Below are positions 49,501 to 61,100 of a stretch of DNA of 64,000 bases, piece after piece. The notes beneath the pieces are model-generated. The model did no database searches. It worked only from the letters and a program-made list of their open reading frames with translations, and was not told the origin of the DNA. Source of the DNA: Kingdonia uniflora (taxonomy: Eukaryota > Streptophyta > Magnoliopsida > Ranunculales > Circaeasteraceae); contig JACGCM010001659.1 of the NCBI GenBank assembly GCA_014058105.1, positions 2,914,001 through 2,978,000 on the forward strand, written 5' to 3'. The position numbers and the translations under genes are program-made. The first letter of the stretch is position 1, and every line of letters starts with the position of its first letter.

Positions 49501-51019
49501 ATAATGTTGTAAGACAAGAAAACACCACATGTTACTCTTTTCTAATCTTAGAGTCTTTAAAATCTCTCTGTAAATAATGCAATGAATTAACATCCAATAG
49601 TGTCAATCAAATTTGCTGAATTATTCTCTGGTACATAACTTGACTTTTGAAGTATGTATTGTAAGAGCTTTTGCTCTACATGGTACACCAGCTTACTTTC
49701 GCAACTATATCTAGCCACAAAATTTGCCAGTTATAGATCATGTTTTAATCTAGTTCGCGTTTCTTTTAGCCACACCAACCAAGTAAGGCCTTAGTCACTC
49801 AGATTATAATGTAATAACTGTTTCTGTTGTAGCAAGAATGCTCTCATGATAAAAAATCGACCTCAATAAAAATACTATGAACCTGAAACTTATAACCTTG
49901 CCAAATGATGGTTTAAGGCTCTTTAAAAAATCTATAACGGGGCTGTTATCAGGTTAGAGAATTTTTAGACGAGGGTGATCTTCATATCATGGAGGCATCC
50001 TCGCCATAAACTTTATAGGTTATTTAGGTGCGTATACCAAGTTGTGTGACTGTGGATACAGTTAATCCATCCATATATACTCGAGAATATTTTTGAATTA
50101 CTCAGAGGTATAATTTGTTTCCATTTTTTAAAATTAATGAAATCTATTTTATGTATATCATGCTTCCATTGTCTTAAATAGCTTCCAATATTCACGTAGA
50201 ACATCTTATTTTCTTCTTGATATAGGTAGATGATGCTCAATGCATGTTTGGATTGGTGCTCTATAGTTTAGATCGTCTATATAGGGCTGTCGAAAGGCAC
50301 GCAAAGGCGACAGGAGAATGGCCAAGGTTAGTAGTTCTTGATTGCTTTCGTTAACTACCCTAAATTTTTGAAAGTTATAGGACCTTATCCCTTGAGAATA
50401 GATGCATTTCTTTCTAACAGTACATATCTAAATGTTGTAAGGTGAAAAGTTCTTGATTCCTTTATAGCGATAGTATCATCAGTCTCCTTTTTGTATGTAT
50501 TCGCAAGAATATGAACTATGTCAATAAGTTCTGACGTTGCAATTAATTAAAACTTGACATCATTCGCAGAATCTTCTTAAAAAACATCACAAAATAGAAC
50601 AAGAAAAACATTGTATTCGGTATTTTCTATCATCTGAATAATATCTCACCCCTATAGTAGACAACTGCAATTCAGGAATCAAATTTGATGCTATTGAGGT
50701 GAAGTTCAATACAACTTACAATATGTTCCCACGTTTTTTTTTGTTCATATGTTATAGTAGGTGTTAGATATTCTAAACGTGTTTATGGTTCTCCCCAATA
50801 TTGACCGATTAACGAGTTTATCGAATTCATTATTTTCCAGAATATCGTCCTATCCGTGATATACGAACAGAGCCTAACAGTTTTATTTTTGTATGCAGCT
50901 TAAGACGAGATATTATTAATTTGGGGAAACCTGGGTTGCAAACTGCTTATAAGTTGACTGTGACTTCACGAATGCAACATGTTTACGATTCTCTCCATCC
51001 TTCATCAGATCCACATTAA
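27447..51019 (+). CDS. DGS1: DGS1 (DGD1 SUPPRESSOR 1), NCA2-family mitochondrial outer-membrane protein
   Basis: Complete gene with 14 exons: 27447-27691, 36028-36142, 36250-36453, 37392-37529, 37647-37814, 38104-38298, 40912-41012, 41167-41238, 42535-42607, 42702-42730, 42807-42930, 49230-49340, 50226-50326, 50899-51019. All introns are GT-AG and the joined frame is 598 codons plus TAA, the usual family length. Landmarks: N-terminal Pro/Ser stretch, SRIFDVLEDILDHILSSLH (residue 89 on), KMYFMVFERGPR, PEINQEGSQWTDYEIRDA, first membrane segment at about 303-322, DIDNWIREARESTISFW, second membrane segment at about 463-482 (FAMLAALPAFFLSLILLM), then a basic RGRLARLHRRLLVVEVEERI and YSLDRLYRAVERHAKATGEW. 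From established knowledge, Arabidopsis DGS1 lies in the mitochondrial outer membrane and affects galactolipid levels and mitochondrial organisation; yeast NCA2 affects ATP synthase expression. Introns 1 and 11 are swollen by mobile elements. Confidence 0.96.
28577..31612 (-). mobile_element. Gag-only LTR element (TR-GAG type) in DGS1 intron 1
   Basis: Two LTRs of 341 bp each (28577-28917 and 31272-31612) start TGTAAATCTACGAA and end CGTGTCAYGTCA. They differ at about 20 positions by eye. Between them only gag is encoded on the - strand; there is no protease, RT or integrase, as in the TR-GAG class of non-autonomous gypsy elements. On the - strand a PBS-like CTGACATCAGAGCC (compare TGGTATCAGAGCC, initiator Met tRNA) follows the right LTR, and a PPT-like ACGGAGGGTT precedes the left one. 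The outer 5-mers (TGGTA and CGTTC) do not match, so no target duplication is seen. Confidence 0.88.
29120..31215 (-). pseudogene. Gag of the TR-GAG element
   Basis: The start is at 31215 (MPYGRPATKKPTLAQDEST). A proline run encoded by C21 (31108-31088) is followed by Ser/Pro/Gln-rich linker, then the capsid core at about 29903-29526 (VPEFDGKSDANAFIEWLDKV, ESRLTGFALTWWNNV) and 29443-29120 (YKSGLTKKLQEATALQP), ending in a zinc knuckle start CYGCGKPRHQ. The reading frame changes more than once, notably around the homopolymer, so the copy is broken or the homopolymer length is misread. It would package element RNA, relying on another element's enzymes. Confidence 0.85.
31816..34095 (-). mobile_element. 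Second non-autonomous gypsy element (gag plus protease) in DGS1 intron 1
   Basis: The LTRs are 31816-32209 and 33721-34095, sharing GATCCCCAAAAYG, TTATCTTGGTAAAACCCTTA and GGTTTTAGGTGGTGGGTTG. On the - strand the right LTR is followed by a PBS TTTGGTACCAGAGC (initiator Met tRNA type) and the left LTR is preceded by a PPT (ACGGGGGGA). Gag begins near 33750 (VEDMQEMKKKFQMIIDMMKG) and a protease-like piece ends it (VISLLDSGPRRNLISKQLV, about 32470). RT and integrase are missing. The two LTRs differ in length and no target duplication was seen, so this copy is older than its neighbour. Confidence 0.82.
34530..34568. repeat. Poly-G homopolymer in DGS1 intron 1
   Basis: There are 31 consecutive G residues (34530-34560), then one A, then seven more G. 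It lies between the second LTR element and exon 2. Its true length in the genome is uncertain because such runs sequence poorly. Confidence 0.9.
35130..35600 (+). repeat. Cluster of TCGTTCGAACGA palindromes with LTR-like tail
   Basis: About seven copies or near copies of the 12-bp palindrome TCGTTCGAACGA occur between 35141 and 35420, spaced 16 to 75 bases apart, most preceded by AAG or GGAAG. A TATA-like and transcript-end-like segment follows (CTATAAAAAAAGG, CAATATAAAAGG, ATTGTAATCAATC). It looks like the U3/R part of an LTR, but no partner copy was found in the window. Confidence 0.55.
36518..36669. mobile_element. hAT-type MITE in DGS1 intron 3
   Basis: A 152-bp non-coding element with ends TTATGTAACATGGACACGG and (reverse) CTATGTAACATTGACATGG. 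It is flanked by a perfect 8-bp duplication CTTACTGT (36510-36517 and 36670-36677), the hallmark length of hAT transposition. It is related to copies at 39895 and 62895. Confidence 0.9.
39895..40059. mobile_element. hAT-type MITE in DGS1 intron 6
   Basis: A 165-bp element with ends CTAAGTAGCAACGACACGG and (reverse) TTAGGTAACAATGGCACC. It is flanked by the perfect 8-bp duplication TTTACAAC (39887-39894 and 40060-40067). The interior has GTGTTGGACACGTGTGTCCG. The rest of intron 6 (38299-40911) shows nothing else I can support. Confidence 0.92.
45738..48371 (+). mobile_element. Non-autonomous LTR element in DGS1 intron 11
   Basis: The 5' LTR (45738-45990, 253 bp) runs from TGTTGAAGATCATG to CTAATTTAACT. 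A PBS TGGTACCAGAGCTTG (initiator Met tRNA type) follows at 45991. A PPT GAGAGGGAG stands at 47748-47756, then the 3' LTR (47757-48371), which is longer because of an insertion at 47949-48273. The target duplication ATTAT is perfect (45733-45737, 48372-48376). The 1.8-kb interior has no reading frame resembling gag or pol. It depends on enzymes from elsewhere. Confidence 0.92.
47949..48273. mobile_element. 325-bp insertion in the 3' LTR of the intron 11 element
   Basis: Comparison with the 5' LTR (GGACTCTAATATTTTTC) shows extra DNA bounded by CTAAT at 47944-47948 and 48274-48278. It starts near TGTAAATCAAAAGCG and ends GTGTGCCACATCA, resembling the ends of the TR-GAG LTRs (TGTAAATCTACGAACGCGG, and CGTGTCACGTCA). 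It is best read as a solo LTR of a related family. The three bases TAA between CTAAT and TG are unexplained. Confidence 0.75.
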
Positions 51020-52163
51020 CTTTTTCCTTCATTGTCAGTGTGTGAACGATGGTTCAGAGAACCTGTGCATCAAAACATCGCTTCACTGTATAAAGTTTTG
51101 ACAGCAGAATATGAATTTCTAAATTTTACCATTAGGATATACATTTTGACAAAAGAATATCGTTTGAGTTTTTGGTTGTAAGATTTTTTTTGTTTCCAAC
51201 TCCGGTTGAGCCTCTGTTGATTTTTGTGAAAAGGAAATGTAAAAGAGTGTTCTAACAATACTTCTGTAACCTATCTCATTCAGTTGAGGATAAACAGTCT
51301 CTGCACAGACTTTTTTTAAGACGCACGTCTAAATGATAGCTTGACATTGCAGAACCACATCCTGAAGTCTTACGCAAGAAAAACTGATGAAATTCTTCAA
51401 AACCCTTAGGTGGACCGCTCTATGGTAATTGTGGATAAGTTTCTTCCAAATTGTATAAGATTATACAACTGAGGTGTTTGCCCGTTTTCCAAATGTCCAA
51501 CTAATTGTTTTCCTCAATCTTTCTCTAGCGTTCAAAGCATTGTCTTCCTACTTTTTGTGCGCTATTAGTAAAATGAGATTATGAGCTACAAGAGGTACCC
51601 GATGGACTTATCATTACAAAAGCTACTTGTATAATAATCTTCTCTTCTAATTGAAGAGACTTTTCATATACATCTTTAACACTACAGTTGTTAATACACA
51701 ATATTAAGATAAACATTTATTTCATGAACAAAAGTATGCCCCTGATGTGTGCTCTATTTTGAATTCATAAACCACCTAATATGTTCATCAACATTACACA
51801 TATGCTTCATCTTATGAGCTTGGGTCAGCCTTATTAATAACCTTTTAACCCTCAAACTTGATTGCACAACTGTTAAGATATTTTCTGGACTAAGACATTT
51901 TCTTACATTGTAGACAACCAGAAACAAAAGAAAAAGATATGTTCAAAAAGCACAAAAGTCGAATATGAACGATCGCAACATTACATTATCATTGACTCGA
52001 TTGAAGTAACAGAAAACATGTACTCAAAATTGCGACAAAGCTATCAAGAATGTTATTATTATTATTATTAACTAATGCCTCCAGCTCTGATGCCAGCAAG
52101 CTGAAATATCGACAACAAAAAAGGGGGAAGCTCATTTCGAGATAAATTAAACAAAAAAATGAT
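51020..52163. other. Intergenic region between convergent DGS1 and TOM40
   Basis: These 1.1 kb hold the 3' untranslated regions of both genes, which run towards each other. No other gene is seen. A (TTA)6 microsatellite lies at 52053-52070. Transcript ends cannot be fixed without RNA data. Confidence 0.85.
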
Positions 52164-55100
52164 TTACTCTCCTACTGTCAATCCTATTCCGAATTTATAG
52201 TCTTTTTTCCGATGATCAATCTGCAAGCAAGAAAATAAAATAAGGTTATCATACGAAAATAAAAGCAGTCACATGCAACGACAAACAAAAACGTGGAAAT
52301 ATGCCAGGGAATCCCAATCATCTATATCAAGTTACTCTAATCTCCTCCTACACTTCACGACCTAATATTCTCTTTGGAACTATAATGGATAAGAAAACAT
52401 AGCTTATGCATATTACAGTGAAAGATAAATGGGCAAATGTTACACAAATGAAGAGTACTGCAAATCTAAAGGGGGGAGGGTCCGGTGCTGAAAATGGAGA
52501 CAATCAAAAAATTGACATATTTACGGGGGGGGCTAAACCAGGACATGAGTCTACTGGGGTTAAAAAACTAAATGAGGGGGATCGGGGGCATCGCCCCCCG
52601 AGAAAAAAAATTATAAAGCATATTAGGGTATTTTAGTATCGATTATATTAGAACTCATGCCAAGTTTAAAAAAAAAAAAAAAAAAAAAAAAACCTAGAAG
52701 AGAGTCCCCATGAGGCTGTGGGGACTTGAACCCTTGTTTAAGTAGTCAAAACCAACATACTTATCCACTGGACCAATAACAATTATATGATTAGAACTGA
52801 GTGGGGTAAAATATATACAAATTATACATATATGTATCATTTTTAGCTATCAGGTAAGTGATTTCTGGCAAATCCAGTGGGGTCATTTGACCCCACTGGT
52901 CCCCCCTAGCTTCGCCTCTGCATATTTATACTGTATAACACGTATAAAGAATGGGTTGTCCACATAAAGATCTAAGACAAATATGTAATGGTAGAATGAA
53001 TGGAATCACCTCAGCAGAAAGAATAAAAGTGAGACCCATGCTCAAACGTTCTTCCAAAAAAGCGGCTGTGCAGCCATTAGAATCGATCTTTCCTCTTAGA
53101 CGACTCTGTCAAAAGTAAAATGCATTAGTCACATTTATTTTGAAATACAGATATAAAGATTTTGCTGAACTCCTGAATTTGTGCAAGTAGAAAGGTATGC
53201 AGTCTAATCATTTTTGGAACTGAAATAGTTTTCTTCTAATTTTGGAGTCAATGGATTCAGATGGAATCATAGTTGATATGACCGCCAAAATTGAAACATG
53301 TAATTAATTTGAGATATTACTCTTGAATCATAGAATGTTCCAATCATAACATGAAGACTAAAATCACAGAACTTAAGCAACAGACGGAGGTCACAGAAAT
53401 CACCTGCCGGAGAATGTAATCGTAACCAACACTTGTTGTTACATCTCTTGACATGTAATTGTACATAAAATCGGATGCTAGAGTAACCTACAAGTGGATT
53501 ACAACAGCAATAAAAGCGTACGCATAATGCTAGAACACTTATCACAAGATATGATGGTGGTGGTCAAACTCTCTTACCTTCTCAGATACTTTCTGAACAT
53601 AGCTTAAGGCAACCATCCCGGTGCTTGCTACTTGCCCAGTAGCAACCTATAGAAAATAATATCAAATCCTTAAATAATCATCAGTTACTTAGTGATGTCT
53701 CAACTCATTCAAAAACGAAAACAATCCTGCTCTGTACAATACCAAAACCAAGTATGAATAAAATCCCTTAATTTAACTGTTATCCAAACTAAGAGAAAGT
53801 TTCGAAAGAAAAAACAATCAGGTTTTGGAAGAAATAGCAATCTAGATAGTTTACTGAAGCATCCAGTACGTTACCTCATAGTCAAAATCATGAAAGAGGA
53901 GAATTTCAAAATCATAAAAGGGGGGAATTTCAAAATCACGAAGAGGCGTTTTTCCATAGCATACACTCAGGGTTTTGGTACTCGTACAAGGGCTCTATGA
54001 TATCTTCGTGTTAGAGAAAAAACTGGGGAGAGATAAGGTGCAAAACATCAACTTATTTTTCGATTTTTACTTTGATTTTGCTCCTGATTGTTCGATTCAC
54101 ATGGATCTTCAATCTCGTTCGGACTAGAAAACAATCTGGGGATCTTTCACACAGATTTCTCTTTGTAATGCGGCCTAGGGCATCAAAATCCCAAGGACAG
54201 GATGTCCACTACCAAATCGATGGGAGTTTAGGTGATCCTGCCATCGTGGATGAAACTTCTGCAAAGGAGGTAGATAAAAGGAGTAAGGGTGACCCCATTC
54301 AGAAAAGAAGAGAAAGTGAATGAAGATAGTAGCAAAAAGGGTGAAAAGGCTGTAAAGCCCTCTTTTGTTGATTTTTTGAAGGAGAGATGTGATTTCTCTG
54401 GATAATCTTCCAATCCCGGGAACCAAAGCAGAAGTGCCATCTAATAAAGTTCCCAATGACGGTGCTGAAGAGAGGATGAGAGGTTAATCTCTTTCAGTTT
54501 AATGGTGAGAACAGATTTACAGAAAATAAAAAAATGTGGATGTAAGGAAATCTTTAATGGAGACAAGGTGGGTGTAAACTGATTCATGTGGGCAAAGAAT
54601 ATTTTATCATTCAGACTTTTTAATGAATGGGATATGAGAAGGAAATGGAGTGGAGGACCATATGTTACTTGACGAACAGCCCTCAAATTGACAAAATGGA
54701 ATTTGAATTTTGATCTAGATAAAGCAAAAGAATACTCATGCCATGGTATGGGTGAGATTTCCAGCGCTTGGTATTGAATATTGGGAAGAGGAAATAATAC
54801 TATGGAAAGAGCATTGGGAATTCCAATACATGTGAATAGAGCTACTATTGATCAAGAGTTTCAGCATTATGCATGGCTCGAAAATTTGGACCGGATTGGA
54901 CCAACTCGGGCGAGGCAATCGGTCTGATCCGGTCCGAGTTAGGCTAAAAAATCAAAAAAACTATAACTCGGAACAACTTGGGACAACTCGGCCGAGTTTT
55001 CGTGAGTTGTCTCGGATCGGATCGCTAATTTTGATTTTTTATTTTATTTTAGATTGTAGGATTTTTTTTTCTTTTCAAAAAGCAAAGTAATATTACTACT

Positions 55101-58100
55101 ATTTGATATGAGTCAATACGGTACTACGGCTATAACAGGCAGTCTGGGATACAGCTTGGGCAATACAGTACTAATACTACTTATTTTTTATTTATTTTTT
55201 ATGAATGTAAATTTTATTAATAAAAAGAGCACAACGCACAATCACAAGCACAAACAAGAAAATAGAAAACGCCACAGCATGTGGCCAAAAAAGAAGACAA
55301 AGCTAACTCTACACCAAGATCCTCAAGTGGATCCCGTGATAGTCTCCCTCTATTTAATCATAAACGACTCAAAGGAGGTCCCGTCATATCCGTTGCGGTT
55401 TTACTCTATCAGAAAATGAAAGTTTTGATGGAGACCAAGACCGAAGATCTTGACTTCTCCTTCCCTTCAAACTTCATCGCATTGCGTTCGAGCCATATAG
55501 ACCATAATATCACAAACGGTAAACAACGCCAAAGAAACTTACCCCATCCGACGAGGCTTTTTGTCTTCAAATTTGTTAACTCCTTGACATTCCGAAAGTG
55601 CAGTCACGTCATACCAATCCTAATAAACAATTCAATCCAAATACTTTCGGCAAAAGGACAAAGAAGAAATAGATGGTCAATGGACTCCCCGTCTCTTTTA
55701 CACATAGAACAAAAGTTTACTATAACTTTGCGCATACGAAGATTGTCAATGGTTAGGGCTTAATTCAAAAATAATGTCCAAGCAAAAAAAAAACCACCTT
55801 AGAAGGTAGCCTAGGAACCCATACTTTCTTTTTTGGGAAAGAAAGAGAAGTAATATGAGTTGGATTATCCAGAGCCTTATAAAATGTCTTCACAGAGAAC
55901 ACCCCTTAAGTGCATTCAACCCCAGTCATCTTATCCTCTTCCCCTGGGTGATGGTGAAAACTAGTAAGTTTCTCCAAAAGAGATGTGACAATATCCATTT
56001 CCCAATCATTCAAGTTTCGATGAAAGCCAAAATTCCAAGAAATACCAGTATGATCCAAGTTCATCACCTTTTGCACCGAGTACTCATGATTATCTTAAAA
56101 GGATAACAGCAACGGATACAATTCTTTCAGCGACGAGTCAAGGAACCAACGATCCTCCCAAAATCTCACTCTATTACCCACACCAACTCTAATCCTAACC
56201 CCTTTACCAAAACTCTCATTGATCTTCATCACGCCCCTCCACACCCCACACCCCACACCCAAAGGTCTCAACTACTTCTCTCCTACTCCACCAAAACTCC
56301 TTCACACCGAACCTAGAAACAATAACTTTTTTCCATAGCCCGACATTCTCTTGCCCGAACCTCCATAACCATTTACCTAATAAAGCCTCATTCATCCTAG
56401 ACAACTTCTTGATCCCCAACCCTCCTTCATCTCTAATCTTACACACTTTCTTTCAACCGACTTGATGTATCTTATGAACCTCCACCGAATCAATCCAAAG
56501 AAAAATTTTCATAATAGAATCCAAAGTATTTTCTACTCCTTTAGGGAGAGTAAACAAGGACATATAATACACTGGAAGGCTGGAAAAGTACTTTCAAAAG
56601 GGTAACTCTCTCACGTTTCGATAAATACTTAGTCTTCCAACTACTAAATCTCTTACAAAATTTCTCAATAACAAGATCCGATAACGCCTTAGACATATAT
56701 TTTGCCCCCAACGACAACCCCAAATAAGTAAAAGTAAGAGTCAACACCACAACTCAAAGTCTCGGCTAAAGAGGCTAAATTAGGGACCTCGCCTACCCCA
56801 TAATCTTACTCTTACGAAGGTTAATGCAAAGACTGACACCGCCTCAAAACAACAGAGAAGACCCCGAAGAAAACGCAATTGATGCATAGACGCACCAACA
56901 AACACTAAGGTATCATCTACAACCTGAAGGTGCCTCACCTCAACCTGGTCTTGACCGACCTTAAAACACTTTAAATCTCCATTTAACATTGCTCTATTTA
57001 TCATCCTGCCAAGAGCCTCAACGACCACAATAAAAAGGAAAGAGGAGAGAGGGTCCCCCTGGCGAATTCCCCACGTACTCCTAAAATACCCCGCCAGGGA
57101 ACAATTCACCAAAATAGAAAAAAATACTGAGGAAATACACTTGTTAATCCAGCGTCTCCACCTTTCACCAAAACCCATCCTACTCAACATATAATCTATG
57201 AACTCCCAACTCACGTGATCGTACGCTTTCTCCATATCTACTTTACACACAACACCGAGAGTCCCCGATTTAACTCCAAAGTCGATACTCTCATTAACTA
57301 CAAAAATTTCATCCAAGATCTGTCTACCAAGCATAAAAGCACCTTGTTCCTCCGAAAAAACCGAGCCAAGAACAATCTTAATTCTACATGCTCAAACTTT
57401 GGCGATAATCTTTGATATTAACTGCTTATCAATCTTAGGGATCAAAGTAACAAAGGTACTATTGGAGCAATAATCCAAAAAACCATTCTCAAAAAAATCT
57501 TTCATCACCTCCATAAGGCCCACTTTAATAGCAGCCGAAACAAAATTTTTAAAAAGCCATTGAAACCATCTGAACCTGGAGACTTATCTCCATCCATTCC
57601 CCGAATCACCTCCAAGAATAATACTCCACAACTCCCTTGCGAATATCCTCTTCTTCTTCCAACACCCTTGACACCTCTACCTTAGTCATCCTGTTAATTC
57701 CATTGCAAGCATTAGCCACTTTGTGAAAAGAAATTGGTATTATAATCCCCTTCTTTCAACCACTTGACTCGAGACTTTTGCCTCCACGATATCTCTTCCA
57801 TCTTGACCACCCTAGAAAACTCACTCTTCAAAGTCTCCCTCCTAGCAACTTCCACATTTACCAATCCTCCATTTTCCTCCTCATTATCCAAGTCATCAAT
57901 CTCATCGAGCAAAGTCAACTTTTGCCTTTCGATATTACTAACTATATCTCTATCCATTTAATAAGCTCATTTTTCAACATCTTAAGCTTAAGCCGAAAAA
58001 CTTTACCAGGCCTACCCTCCACAACAAATGAATCCCACCAATCCTTCACCTTCTCCATAGAGCCAAGGACCTCTAACCACATATTTTCAAATTTAAATGG

Positions 58101-61100
58101 TTTAGGCAAACCCTTGACCACCCCACAATCCAAAATGATAGGAGAATGATCAGAGCAAGTTTTAGTTGCAGATGTTTGCGAAAGTTTAGGGAAAAAATCT
58201 TCTCACTCACTGTTGACCAAAAACCTCTCAAGACGACAAAGAACCGGGGTCTCCTCATTACTGGACCAAGTAAATTTACCCCCAGATAAAGGTAAGCCCA
58301 AAAGAGAATTCCTCTAAATAAAATTCCCAAAACTAAGTATACTTGAGGCAACCCTCGTAGCAGTATTTTTCTCAAGCACAAACCTACTCACATTAAAATC
58401 GCCCCCTATACACCACACATCTATTCCAAAAGAAACTATCACACCCTCAAGCTCATCCCAAAGGTCTTGCCTTAAGATGTCCTCAGTAGGACTGTAAACA
58501 CTCGAAAAAGGCAAACGTATCCTCATAACCAAGTCTATGGCCACCCACAGAAACGGAATACCTACCCACATTAAACTTATCAAAATTAAGCACCTTCTTA
58601 TCCCACATTATTATAACCTCACCTGTGGTACCTACCGACGGAAGGTCGCACCAATAAGGTAATACTTCTTTCTCTTCGATTCCTCGAGACAGCTATTCCG
58701 TATCATACAATACCATTGGGGAGTGCATCCTTATGATCGAGGCCCATAATAATTTGGTTAAGCACTTGAGTCATTTAGCTATTTTATTATGTAGCTCGTA
58801 TTTCAAGTATTTTGGTGTGGTGTATTTGTATCATTTGTGTTATTTGAATTATCTTTGTATTTGTATCTTTCGTATAGAGTGTACTATGTATCGCTGATGT
58901 GTATTGTAATATACCAACTCTAATATTGTATTTGGATTGATTATTTGAGTTATAAGAAGAACAAATAAAAACTTAAGATATATATATAATACTTCATGCT
59001 AAAAAATACTAACTCGGGGCCGGATCGCCCAATCTAACTTAGGATCGGCCGTGGGCGATGCCAAGCCCCAATTCGAGTTTTTGAACCATGGTATTATGCA
59101 AGTGTACTTGTGGATATACTATTGGGCTCTTGGCTCAGTAGTGGTTGTGACCCTCCACCAAGAGAGGAGTCATGGGTTCGAACCCCCATGGGGTTGGAAA
59201 CTCAGGTTTACGGATCCCTATATAAAACCGGCTTGCCTTGCCAAAAAAAAAAGTGCTTATGGAAATCCACTTAGCAATGCCATCCCTCCAAAGATTATTG
59301 TAGAAGCTGCAAGGTATGAGTTTTATCAAAGAATTAAATTGGGGAGCATGCCTAATTTTTTTTCTCACTACAACTTCATTGGACATACCTTTTCAGAGTG
59401 TAGAGTTGTGCATGAAAAAGTGAGACGAGTTGAGCAGATGAAAGAAAAAGAGAATCACAAGAAAAAGAACAAGAATAAAGTGGAGATCGCATGCAAATGG
59501 AGAGAGAGATGAAAGCAGTACACTGTTTTTAAGAAGGATAATGAAATGGAGATAAATGAAGAACTAAATAAAGAGACCAATTTACTGCCCTGAAGTATTA
59601 TGAAAGGAAAAAGAAAGGGAGGAGCTGGAACTTCACATAATGATGAGGATGCTCAGGTGGAAGAATGTTATAAGGAAGGTAGAAGGAATTGTGAAGAAAT
59701 TGGGGGAGTGGCTGAACTCGTTAAGGAGGGAGTGATAAGTCCAACCATGAACAACAGACGAAGTATGAGGGAGTGACAAAGAAGTTAGACAATTGTGGGT
59801 AGATAGAGTTAAGGAAGAGGAAGAAACAAAATAGGGGTCGGAGGAAGATGTGTCCAGTTCTATTGAGGAAGGAAAACAAGTGAACGAGAGGAAGATACAA
59901 ATCTGAATGGGGCTAATAATGCTTATCAAGGGAAAGAAGAATACAAGGAGGTGGTGGCAGCAACTCCTGATGATAAGGGGTGGGAGATTAAACAGCAAAA
60001 GAAGAGAGGAAGGCCAAGGAGAAAAAAAGAAAAAAACAAACAAAGATGGTAGTCAGCATAATACTAGAGCTAGTGCAAGCAAAACCGTCCTCAACCTTCC
60101 TCACGAAGAGTGTCTTCTGGAATATTAGGGGTATAGGGAGTAGAAGTACCAAACTCTTTTTGAGAGCTTTAACAAATTAAAGTATACCTCAATTTTTGTG
60201 TATTGCGGTGCTGTGGTGCCCAAAACCAAACCCACTTCTGATGCGCTTAGAAATCTTGGGCTTGTGGATTATTGCACCGATATTATATATAATAACACTG
60301 AAGACCGACGGGGTTTCTTGAATAATAAACAACAAATTACTTTTGAGTATGAAGGTTCTTTAATGACTTGTGTTCATGCCAGCTGCAACAAACAGTTAAG
60401 AAGAAGTGGAAGTGACAAGCTCTTGGGCTGGTCCTTGGATAGTACTGGGAGACTTAAATGTTGCAAGGAACATTGGTGAAAAGAAGGGTGAGGTCTAACC
60501 TTTGATGGAAACAATGAAATAATACAATGATGCTATTGATGCTCGTGGTCTGATTGAAACCAGATACAGGGGATTAAAGTTTATCTGGTCTAATGGGTAA
60601 AGGGGTGGGTGTTGCAACCAGCTACCTTGCCGAGTGTAGTGCTATTGTTTCTGCCATTATTTGGCAAGACAAAATGGGTGGACATCTGTGTGGGTTAAAT
60701 CAGAATCTAATGCAGCTATCACTTCATTTTTAAATGGCACTGTGCATTGGAAGGTTCAAACTGATTGGAACAACGTGAAGAACTGGTTTATCAAACTCAG
60801 GTTATCTCATAATTGTCTGTTGATAAAACAGCCGAACAAAGGAAGCACCTTTTTGCTGGAGAGCATCAGATTTTTATGGCAGATCCTCCTTGAAATGAAT
60901 TGAAGAACCTCAGAAAGATTAATATAGATTTGACTAGCTGCTTGTATTTGTGCTCTTGTGGTTCCTACTTAGGCCCTTGCATTACTTTGCTGCTGTAATT
61001 TGAACGCTCTGATTTTTATCAATAAAATCCTCTTGCTTTTTGAAAAAAAAGTACTCGTACCAATACAGGAACAGAGTTACTTGCCGTTTCATATGGGCTC

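Larger units (their letters stand above)
53988..61050 (+). mobile_element. LINE-A (L1 type) in the large TOM40 intron, interrupted
   Basis: The element is bounded by the perfect 10-bp duplication GTACTCGTAC (53978-53987 and 61051-61060) and ends in AATAAAATCC and A8. ORF1 begins near 54170 ([16 protein letters not shown], about 54390) and reaches [18 protein letters not shown] and [10 protein letters not shown] at 54850, where a hAT-like element splits it. It resumes at 59099 (SVLVDI), is split again by a SINE, then [13 protein letters not shown] and a zinc-knuckle position [17 protein letters not shown] whose cysteines are lost. ORF2 starts near 60106 ([15 protein letters not shown]) and ends with an RNase H ([16 protein letters not shown]). 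Reverse transcriptase is missing, so the copy is internally deleted. Confidence 0.88.

Noticed and set aside
52693..52790. A functional tRNA gene
   Set aside because: A- and B-box-like sequences are present, but the acceptor stem and proper spacing are not; it is a tRNA-like remnant.
57778..58149. A 123-residue + strand open frame
   Set aside because: It is the antisense shadow of the LINE-B endonuclease-RT linker.
59115..59252. A functional tRNA gene
   Set aside because: It has a poly-A tail and an imperfect target duplication, which fit a SINE.
59051..59512. A 153-residue + strand open frame
   Set aside because: It runs through the hAT end, the SINE and LINE-A ORF1, so it is a chance fusion across insertion borders.
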